Source of the DNA: Sulfurimonas sp.
GTDB taxonomy: Bacteria > Campylobacterota > Campylobacteria > Campylobacterales > Sulfurimonadaceae
Assembly: GCA_026987995.1 (NCBI GenBank)
Contig: JALSMC010000202.1
Location: 1-12,271 of the forward strand
Reading direction: 5' to 3'
Length of the DNA stretch: 12,271 nt
Positions 6,841 to 12,271 of the stretch are shown piece by piece. Under the pieces are notes generated by a model that saw only the letters and a program-made list of their open reading frames with translations, was not told the origin of the DNA and ran no database searches. Numbering within the stretch: the first letter of the stretch is position 1; the number at the start of each line of letters is the position of its first letter. The translations under genes and the position numbers were made by a program.

Positions 6841-8373
6841 CCACTCAATAGTTGCAGGTGGTTTAGACGATATATCATAAACCACACGGTTGATACCATC
6901 TACTTCGTTAATAATTCTTCTAGAAATTCTTTCAAGTAAGTCATGTGGAAGATGTGCAAATGTAGCAGTCATTCCATCAACTGCCTCAACTACTCTCACA
7001 CATACAGTATTGTCATATGTACGGTTATCACCCATAACACCAACACTTTTTACGTTTAAAAGCACAGCAAATGCTTGCCATGTTTTAGCATAATAACCAC
7101 TTGCTTTAAGCTCATCTAGTAAAATCACATCAGCTTCGCGAAGTATTGTTAAGTCAGGAACATTCACATCACCCATAATTCTAATAGCTAAACCAGGTCC
7201 AGGGAATGGATGACGGTTAATCATATCAGCAGGTAAACCTAACTCTAAACCAATTTTACGAACCTCATCTTTAAAAAGTTCACGTAGAGGCTCTATAAGT
7301 TCAAAATCCATCCAATCAGGTAAACCACCAACATTATGATGAGACTTAATAACTTCTGATGGACCATTAACACTTATTGACTCGATAACATCAGGATAAA
7401 GTGTACCTTGTGCTAAAAACTTAATACCGTCGTGCTTTTTAGCCTCTTTCTCAAACTCTTCTATGAAAGTATGACCAATAATCTTACGCTTTTGCTCAGG
7501 GTCTGAAATACCTTCAAGCTTGCCAAGAAAGTTATCTACGGCATCAACTGTAACAAGTGGTGCTTTTAGATTAATCTTAAAAACTTCTTGTACTTGTTCG
7601 CGTTCACCTTTGCGAAGAAGTCCATTATCAACAAAAACAGGAATAAGCTGATCACCAATTGCTTCATAAAGCATAGCAGCAACAACAGAGCTATCAACAC
7701 CACCGCTTAGACCACAAAGAACTTTTCCATCTCCTACTTTTTCACGAATCATCTTAATCTGCTCTTTTAAGAAATGTTCCATCTTCCACTTCTCTGTTAC
7801 TCCACAAATATTTCTTGCAAAGTTACGAAGCATAAGGTAACCTTCTTCTGAGTGTTGTACTTCTGGGTGAAACTGCATTGCATAAACACGTTTTTCTTCA
7901 TTTGCTATTGCAGCATAAGGAGAGTTGTCACTTGTTGCGATAGGGGAAAAACCTTCGGGTAAAACATCTACCTTATCAGAGTGACTCATCCAAACAATAC
8001 GACCATCATCACAATCAGCTAAAAGTGGAGAGGCTGTTTCTAGTTTAAGTTCCGCTTTACCATACTCATGATGGTTTGAACGTATAACACTTCCACCAAA
8101 GTCAACAGCAATTCGTTGCATACCATAACAGATACCAAGAACAGGAATACCCATCTCATAAACTGCTTTATCAACTTCGTAAGCATCCTCGTTATAAACA
8201 GAAGATGGACCACCACTAAGTATAAGACCTTTAGGATTTCTTAGTGCGATATCTGCTGCAGAAGTATGGTAAGGAAGAATCTCGCAGTAGACTTTATCTT
8301 CACGAAGACGACGAGCTATAAGTTGTGTATATTGAGAACCGAAATCTAAAACAATGATGCTAACATTTGTCAT
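6835..8373 (-). CDS. guaA: GMP synthase (glutamine-hydrolysing)
   Basis: GuaA converts XMP + glutamine + ATP to GMP. The 512-residue protein has the complete standard architecture. The class I glutamine amidotransferase domain (1-190) has the nucleophile C82 in GICYGMQ and H169/E171 in MQFHPEV. The ATP-pyrophosphatase domain has the P-loop SGGVDSS (223-229). The C-terminal dimerisation domain has [12 protein letters not shown] (388-399), and the protein ends in the usual KPPATIEWE. The ATG at 8373 is preceded by AAGG about eight bases upstream. It is separated from nhaD by a hairpin and about 120 bases, so it likely has its own promoter, and it is followed closely by hemD. With purD nearby, two separate purine genes are close but apparently in different transcripts. 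Confidence 0.98.
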   Translation of the reverse strand: MTNVSIIVLDFGSQYTQLIARRLREDKVYCEILPYHTSAADIALRNPKGLILSGGPSSVYNEDAYEVDKAVYEMGIPVLGICYGMQRIAVDFGGSVIRSNHHEYGKAELKLETASPLLADCDDGRIVWMSHSDKVDVLPEGFSPIATSDNSPYAAIANEEKRVYAMQFHPEVQHSEEGYLMLRNFARNICGVTEKWKMEHFLKEQIKMIREKVGDGKVLCGLSGGVDSSVVAAMLYEAIGDQLIPVFVDNGLLRKGEREQVQEVFKINLKAPLVTVDAVDNFLGKLEGISDPEQKRKIIGHTFIEEFEKEAKKHDGIKFLAQGTLYPDVIESISVNGPSEVIKSHHNVGGLPDWMDFELIEPLRELFKDEVRKIGLELGLPADMINRHPFPGPGLAIRIMGDVNVPDLTILREADVILLDELKASGYYAKTWQAFAVLLNVKSVGVMGDNRTYDNTVCVRVVEAVDGMTATFAHLPHDLLERISRRIINEVDGINRVVYDISSKPPATIEWE

Positions 8374-8402
8374 ATAAGTACCTTTTGAATGTAAAATTAT
8401 TA

Positions 8403-8408
8403 ATTATG
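8403..8408 (-). promoter_or_regulatory. Possible -10 box (CATAAT) for guaA-hemD
   Basis: CATAAT on the minus strand lies in the very AT-rich 8374-8460 stretch and would give a leader of about 22 bases before the guaA ATG. TAATAAT overlaps just downstream, so the exact box is uncertain. No -35 is visible. A promoter is expected here because a terminator-like hairpin precedes it. Confidence 0.3.
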
Positions 8409-8464
8409 AAAGGATACAACAATAAAGGTTAATCTTAGATATATGGAAAAGGATATATAAGAAT

Positions 8465-8485
8465 ATCTCCACAAGAAGTGGAGAT
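8465..8485 (-). terminator. Stem-loop terminator after nhaD
   Basis: ATCTCCAC (8465-8472) and GTGGAGAT (8478-8485) form a perfect 8-bp stem with a five-base loop, nine bases after the nhaD stop. The minus-strand sequence beyond it (ATTCTTATATAT) is T-rich but has no unbroken U tract, so termination may be moderate. The rest of 8374-8493 is AT-rich, with a loose ATATAT inverted repeat and nothing else I can name. Confidence 0.6.
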
Positions 8486-8493
8486 AAAGAGGT

Positions 8494-9864
8494 TTACGAG
8501 TGAGGGATATACCATCCAAGAACTTGAAATTGAACATACCAAATAGCTACAGAAACTATGTAACCGACAAGAATTGTCCATGAATGTTTCATGTGTGAGC
8601 TAAATGTATAGATACCATGAAGTCTACCCATAACACCAACACCAGCAGCTGAACCAAAAGAGATAAGTGATCCACCAACACCAGCAGTCATAGTAACAAG
8701 CATCCACTGTGAAAGGTCCATTGTAGGGGATGATTTTAATATCGCAGACATTACAGGAACATTATCAACAATTGCTGAGAGGAAACCTACCCCAACATTT
8801 GCCCACATTGGACCAATAAGACCGTACATATCGTGAATATACTCTAAAAATCCAAGATAATGAAGTGCGCCAACAGCAGAAAGGATACCAAAGAAGAAAA
8901 GAAGTGTATCATTTTCTACTTTTTGCATATTTATATAGATATTAAATGAGTTTGAACCACTTTTTGTAAGAAATACTGAATATAGTTTAAGTATTGCCAT
9001 ACCAAACATCATACCCCACATCGCGGGGAAATGAAAGAACTGATGTCCTAAAACAGCTAGTACAATTGTAAATACACCTAGGTATGCCACTCCCATTCCA
9101 CCATCTGCTACAATTGGTTTTTTCTCACTTGCAGCATCAAATGCAGGCTGCCCTTTAGGTACTGACATACTTAGTAAAGTAGCAGTTATTAACCAACCAG
9201 CTACAGAAGCAGGGAAAAGGAATAAAAAGTCTATAAACTCACCCTTATTTGCTGTCCATGCCATAAGTGTTGTAATATCACCAAATGGAGACCAAGCACC
9301 ACCTGCATTTGCAGCAACAACGATGTTTATAGCACCGGGGACAAGAAACGCAAGGTTTTTCTTATCTATAGTATAAAGTACTGTTGAAAGAATAAGTGCT
9401 GTTGTTAAGTTGTCTGCAACAGGAGAGATAAAGAATGCTAAAATACCTGTTAACCAAAAAAGCTTCTTATATGTATAACCTTTAGATACAAGTTTGTACT
9501 TCATAAGGTCAAATACACCACGTTCAATAAGTGTTTCAATATATGTCATAGCAACAAGTAAAAAGAAGAAAATCTCTGCAATCTCTAAAATAAGATGCTC
9601 TAACTCATCATGTAGAGGATCGGGATTTAGTCCATTTATCGCATAAAATATTCCGATAAGCATAAACATAAATGTACCTGCAAACAGTGCTGGTTTAGCC
9701 TTGTTAACCTCATATTTATCTTCAGTAGCGATAAAGTAATATGCAATTACAAAAACTGCTAAACTTAACCAACCTACCCAACTTGTAGCCAAGTTAATAA
9801 CTTGTCCCTCTATTAATACATGACCTGCAGCTATTGCTGAGTCCGCCATTGAACCATGTTCCAT
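8494..9864 (-). CDS. nhaD: NhaD-type Na+/H+ antiporter
   Basis: This 456-residue inner-membrane protein of the ion-transporter superfamily exchanges Na+ (or Li+) for H+, supporting pH and sodium balance. There are about 11-13 hydrophobic segments from residue 30 to 450. The two inverted halves each carry a broken-helix motif: DNLTTALILS (151-160) with NAGGAWSPFGD (186-196) in the first, and VDNVPVMSAIL (366-376) with GGSLISFGSAAGVGVMG (397-413) in the second. The buried Asp and Asn of both DN pairs are present, as expected for cation binding. A long hydrophilic stretch at about 235-255 joins the halves. The ATG at 9864 overlaps the nadB stop as TAATG, with AGGAG five bases upstream inside the nadB end, so translation is coupled. 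ArsB- and CitT-type relatives share the fold, but these motifs fit NhaD best. Confidence 0.9.
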   Translation of the reverse strand: MEHGSMADSAIAAGHVLIEGQVINLATSWVGWLSLAVFVIAYYFIATEDKYEVNKAKPALFAGTFMFMLIGIFYAINGLNPDPLHDELEHLILEIAEIFFFLLVAMTYIETLIERGVFDLMKYKLVSKGYTYKKLFWLTGILAFFISPVADNLTTALILSTVLYTIDKKNLAFLVPGAINIVVAANAGGAWSPFGDITTLMAWTANKGEFIDFLFLFPASVAGWLITATLLSMSVPKGQPAFDAASEKKPIVADGGMGVAYLGVFTIVLAVLGHQFFHFPAMWGMMFGMAILKLYSVFLTKSGSNSFNIYINMQKVENDTLLFFFGILSAVGALHYLGFLEYIHDMYGLIGPMWANVGVGFLSAIVDNVPVMSAILKSSPTMDLSQWMLVTMTAGVGGSLISFGSAAGVGVMGRLHGIYTFSSHMKHSWTILVGYIVSVAIWYVQFQVLGWYIPHS

Positions 9865-11312
9865 TATATCTCCTCTTGTATTGTGTGAACGCCTATAGAT
9901 TTATCCCGTGCAAGTGCCCCAAGGACTATTTCTTTTGCCGTTAATAAACGAAATTTCAACAGTGTACCAATATTTTCATTTAAAAGAACATTAATTGACT
10001 TGAGTGCATCATTTAATCCTCTCTTTGTACGAATTATAGATACATTTTCCCACATTATTCGTCGTAATTGATTTTTTTTCGCCTTGTCCTCTTTGAGACT
10101 CATTACATTTTTTGATACCTCAAACTCTACGAACTCTTTCTTTTCTTTATTTAAAAGGATCTCTTCTACCGCTTGTCCGGCAAAAACCAAACCCTCTAAA
10201 AGTGAGTTTGAAGCAAGACGGTTCGCTCCATGAACACGAGTAGAAGCAACCTCTCCAATAGCATAAAGATTTTTGACACTAGGTACATGACCTTTTAAAT
10301 CAGTTCGGATACCTCCAATTGCATAGTGAAACGCAGGAGATATAGGGACTCTTTGCTTTGGCACATCATAGCCCATACCTCTTAGGTAATGGCAGATGTT
10401 TGGAAAGCGATGCTCAAAGTACTTTTCATCAAAATTTTTAAAGACTAGGTAGTTATTCATCCCAGTTTTTTTCTTATGCAAATATATTGACTTACTTACA
10501 ATATCACGCGAAGCTAATTCCCCGCGTTTATCATAGTCAAACAAAAAGCGCTCTCCACTTTCATCTTCTATAGTAGCACCCTCACCACGAAGTGCTTCTG
10601 TTAAAAGCATCTTTTGAGCATTATTATTATTTACAAAAACAGTTGGATGAAACTGTAACATCTCCATTCTATCTAGGGCTATACCTTTTTGGACACAGAG
10701 TCCTTGAATATCGGCACTAATGCAAGGTGCATTTGTATGGTACTCATAAAGAGAACCCACACCTCCACTCGCGATAATAATATCTTTGGCATAAATATTT
10801 CTACTCTCTCTGTGATCGAGTACCGTTACCCCATAACATACATCATCTTTTATCAATAAATCCACTACTCTTGCATCACCTAGCATAGCATGAGGGTTAT
10901 GAGAGAGTAAAAAATAATGCAAATAGCGTCCCGTTGCATCTCCTCCTGCATGTAAAATTCTCTCACAAGAGTGTGCTGCTTCTTTGGTGTAGAGCAGTTC
11001 TCCTTCCTCATCTGTATCAAACTTAAAGCCATTATTTACTAAGTCATCTATAGCTTCACGAGAAAATTGTGAGAGTAATTTTACTGCTTCCTCGTCACAC
11101 AGTCCATCACCTGCATCAAGTGTATCTTGTATATGAGCTGGAATATCCTCTGTATCTCTAGCTAGTGCTACACCACCTTGAGCATAAAATGTATTACACT
11201 TAAATGTTTCGCGTTTATTAATTATAAGTACTTTTTTATCTTTTGGTAACTTCATTGCGGCGTATAAACCTGCAACACCTGCTCCAATAATTATTACATC
11301 ATATCTAAACAT
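9864..11312 (-). CDS. nadB: L-aspartate oxidase
   Basis: NadB is a cytosolic FAD flavoprotein that oxidises L-aspartate to iminoaspartate, which NadA turns into quinolinate for NAD synthesis; fumarate can be the electron acceptor. From the ATG at 11312 it has 482 residues. Motifs: FAD-binding IIIGAGVAGL (7-16), NTFYAQGGVA (40-49), HAGGDATGR (121-129), ASGGVGSLY (181-189), LQFHPT (219-224), LRGEGA (241-246), SRDIV (268-272, catalytic-type Arg), HYAIGGIRTD (329-338) and HGANRLASNSLLEG (361-374). It is shorter than E. coli NadB (540), mostly at the C-terminal helical end. An in-frame TTG at 11321 would add three residues, but GAGAG touches that TTG directly and is better placed for the ATG. The ATG forms TAATG with the upstream lipoprotein stop, the same junction type as nadB/nhaD. 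NadA and NadC are not in the window. Confidence 0.96.
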   Translation of the reverse strand: MFRYDVIIIGAGVAGLYAAMKLPKDKKVLIINKRETFKCNTFYAQGGVALARDTEDIPAHIQDTLDAGDGLCDEEAVKLLSQFSREAIDDLVNNGFKFDTDEEGELLYTKEAAHSCERILHAGGDATGRYLHYFLLSHNPHAMLGDARVVDLLIKDDVCYGVTVLDHRESRNIYAKDIIIASGGVGSLYEYHTNAPCISADIQGLCVQKGIALDRMEMLQFHPTVFVNNNNAQKMLLTEALRGEGATIEDESGERFLFDYDKRGELASRDIVSKSIYLHKKKTGMNNYLVFKNFDEKYFEHRFPNICHYLRGMGYDVPKQRVPISPAFHYAIGGIRTDLKGHVPSVKNLYAIGEVASTRVHGANRLASNSLLEGLVFAGQAVEEILLNKEKKEFVEFEVSKNVMSLKEDKAKKNQLRRIMWENVSIIRTKRGLNDALKSINVLLNENIGTLLKFRLLTAKEIVLGALARDKSIGVHTIQEEI

Positions 11313-11506
11313 TATTCGCAACTCTCATTATTATCTTCTCTTATCTGTTTTTCCTTTAAGATAAACTCCACATTTTCATCACCTTGGGGTGCTACTTGCT
11401 CATAATATGGTGATGCTTTATAACCACATCCACTCAAACTAAACAAAAAGATTGCTATAATTAGTACATGAAAACTACTCAAGATATACTTTCTTCGATT
11501 CAACAT
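11312..11506 (-). CDS. Small LptM-like lipoprotein
   Basis: This is a 64-residue secreted lipoprotein read from the ATG at 11506. It has a basic N-terminus (MLNRRKY), a hydrophobic core (8-22) and a lipobox LSGC with the acylated Cys at 27. After it come GYKASPYYEQ and a short charged tail. GCG-x-K-x-x-x-YY right after the lipobox resembles LptM/YifL-type lipoproteins (GCGQKGPLY), which in E. coli bind LptD and help its disulfide maturation; the similarity covers only about ten residues. A TTG at 11515 would add three residues but lacks a ribosome site, while GAGG lies three bases before the ATG, rather close. It is the first gene of the lipoprotein-nadB-nhaD cluster and overlaps the 5' end of the divergent DUF721 gene by 39 bases. 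Confidence 0.75.
   Translation of the reverse strand: MLNRRKYILSSFHVLIIAIFLFSLSGCGYKASPYYEQVAPQGDENVEFILKEKQIREDNNESCE
11456..11461 (+). promoter_or_regulatory. Extended -10 promoter (TGCTATAAT) for the DUF721-uvrC genes
   Basis: A perfect TATAAT preceded by TGC, the extended -10 element, ends six bases before the ATG at 11468. The expected transcription start (about 11467-11469) is at the ATG itself, and no ribosome site is seen. The box lies inside the lipoprotein gene on the other strand. Confidence 0.6.
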
Positions 11507-11941
11507 AAACCTCAATTTAAAAAAATTTTACACCATAAATGTATCAATAAGCTTCTCAGCACAATTTTACCAGCTCTGAGACGAAACATAAAGCATGGCT
11601 ATATTAACAAAAATATATTTTATATTATCATAACTGCTGCACTTAATAAATATGACAAAGATAATATTATAAAAACGATTAAAGGGGTTTTAAATTCATC
11701 TATGATTCTCAAATCAGAACATTTTATTGAATGTGATGATATGAATATCGAAGATGTTATTGTATATGTAGACCATAAACCAAAACTTTCAACTGACTTA
11801 CATACAACTTCTACACATAAGATACATTATGTAGAAAGAGCAAGTGGTGATATACAAATAGCTATCAAAGATGAAAAACTACATGCACTTGCACAAGAGA
11901 TACAAGACATAATTAAAAAAGAATCTAATGAATCTTCTTGA
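11468..11941 (+). CDS. DUF721 / DciA-like protein
   Basis: This 157-residue protein is probably a Campylobacterota member of the DUF721 family, which includes DciA, the ancestral loader of the replicative helicase DnaB. The N-terminal half has the pattern I associate with these: [20 protein letters not shown], then [20 protein letters not shown] (21-42) and the beta-strand [12 protein letters not shown] (45-56), ahead of a helix with IKTIKGVL. The C-terminal half (75-157) is polar, predicted to be less ordered, and ends in a charged helix. No catalytic motif is visible. The assignment is from remembered sequence pattern and should be treated as likely, not certain. The ATG at 11468 has no Shine-Dalgarno and sits next to a strong -10 box. 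The 3' end overlaps uvrC by 14 bases, so the two are probably co-transcribed. Confidence 0.75.
   Translation: MKTTQDILSSIQHKPQFKKILHHKCINKLLSTILPALRRNIKHGYINKNIFYIIITAALNKYDKDNIIKTIKGVLNSSMILKSEHFIECDDMNIEDVIVYVDHKPKLSTDLHTTSTHKIHYVERASGDIQIAIKDEKLHALAQEIQDIIKKESNESS
11525..11530 (-). promoter_or_regulatory. Possible -10 box (TAAAAT) for the lipoprotein-nadB-nhaD cluster
   Basis: TAAAAT on the minus strand lies about 19 bases before the lipoprotein ATG (11506), in an A/T tract inside the divergent DUF721 coding region. The implied start is near 11518. This is the nearest match to a sigma70 -10 and no clear -35 is seen. Confidence 0.35.
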
Positions 11942-12271
11942 GACTATAAAACAACTCCCTTCTTCACCCGGTATATATCAGTACTTTGATAAGGATGGTC
12001 ATATTCTCTATATAGGTAAGGCTAAAAACCTTAGTAGTCGTGTAAAAAGTTATTGGCAGTTTACTCCCTCTCTCCAAGCCAATAAAACTCTCTCTCTTCG
12101 TATTAGTAGGATGATACAACAGACCGTCTCAATGAACTATATCGTAGTTAAGAGTGAGCACGATGCTCTCATACTTGAAAATTCACTCATTAAACAGCTC
12201 AATCCAAAATACAATATTTTACTTCGTGATGATAAAACTTACCCTTACATATATATAGATAACAACGAAAA
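11928..12271 (+). CDS. uvrC: UvrABC excinuclease subunit C, N-terminal ~114 residues (cut by window edge)
   Basis: UvrC makes both incisions around a DNA lesion in nucleotide excision repair. I read this frame by eye from ATG at 11928 to the edge. The GIY-YIG nuclease domain, which makes the 3' incision, is evident: [11 protein letters not shown] (14-24), [12 protein letters not shown] (28-39) with the catalytic-type Arg38, then [20 protein letters not shown] (77-96) with the metal-binding Glu, and [11 protein letters not shown] (98-108), which is nearly invariant in UvrC. The UVR, RNase H-like and HhH domains should follow outside the window; the family is about 600 residues. It starts inside the last 14 bases of the DUF721 gene, and the sequence before the ATG is A-rich with only a weak ribosome site, so translation is probably coupled. 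Confidence 0.95.
   Translation, partial: MNLLETIKQLPSSPGIYQYFDKDGHILYIGKAKNLSSRVKSYWQFTPSLQANKTLSLRISRMIQQTVSMNYIVVKSEHDALILENSLIKQLNPKYNILLRDDKTYPYIYIDNNE

Noticed and set aside
6890..7093. A 67-codon plus-strand frame within guaA
   Set aside because: It is the antisense shadow of a highly conserved GMP synthase region.
8434..8469. Loose ATATAT inverted repeat between guaA and nhaD as an operator
   Set aside because: The sequence is simple AT and the pairing is imperfect; it is not distinguishable from AT-rich promoter background.
11313..11321. nadB starting at TTG 11321
   Set aside because: The GAGAG ribosome-like sequence is directly against this TTG. It is spaced properly for the ATG at 11312, which also makes a TAATG junction.
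1..12271. Mobile element, prophage, CRISPR or defence system
   Set aside because: No transposase, integrase, direct-repeat array or terminal repeats were seen, and gene content is housekeeping throughout.

Overview
The window is AT-rich core genome from a member of the Campylobacterota, most likely a Sulfurimonas-like marine or sediment relative. This rests on the PNPase, LptD, NadB and UvrC sequences, the DUF721-type protein and the NhaD antiporter; I cannot confirm the genus without a search. I see no insertion sequence, prophage, CRISPR array, tRNA or rRNA. All genes but two lie on the minus strand, so the layout below follows transcription, from high to low coordinates.

Right end (11312-12271). 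A plus-strand pair, a DUF721/DciA-like gene and the 5' part of uvrC, overlaps by 14 bases. It is divergent from a minus-strand cluster of a small LptM-like lipoprotein, nadB (L-aspartate oxidase) and nhaD (Na+/H+ antiporter). The two divergent 5' ends overlap, so each promoter lies in or near the other gene. The plus-strand promoter sits so close to the ATG that the mRNA may be leaderless. The minus cluster is joined by TAATG stop/start junctions and ends in a hairpin at 8465-8485.

Middle (5882-8373). guaA (GMP synthase) is followed 18 bases later by hemD (uroporphyrinogen-III synthase). The 321-base gap between hemD and purD holds a consensus -10 box, a roughly 200-nt RNA that folds by hand into a 6S RNA rod (13-bp closing stem, central bubble, apical arm), and a 16-bp AT-rich hairpin with a U tract just before purD.

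Left end (1-5862). purD, an RDD membrane protein (TTG start), lptD, a COG1926-type phosphoribosyltransferase-like protein with an altered PRPP motif, and pnp (cut by the window edge) form a tight run with overlaps or gaps of 14 bases or less. It probably forms one operon joining purine synthesis, outer-membrane LPS assembly and RNA decay.

Most of this is ordinary housekeeping DNA and I found no convincing new multi-gene system. The best leads are the 6S RNA/hairpin/purD arrangement, the altered phosphoribosyltransferase coupled to pnp, and the overlapping divergent start region.
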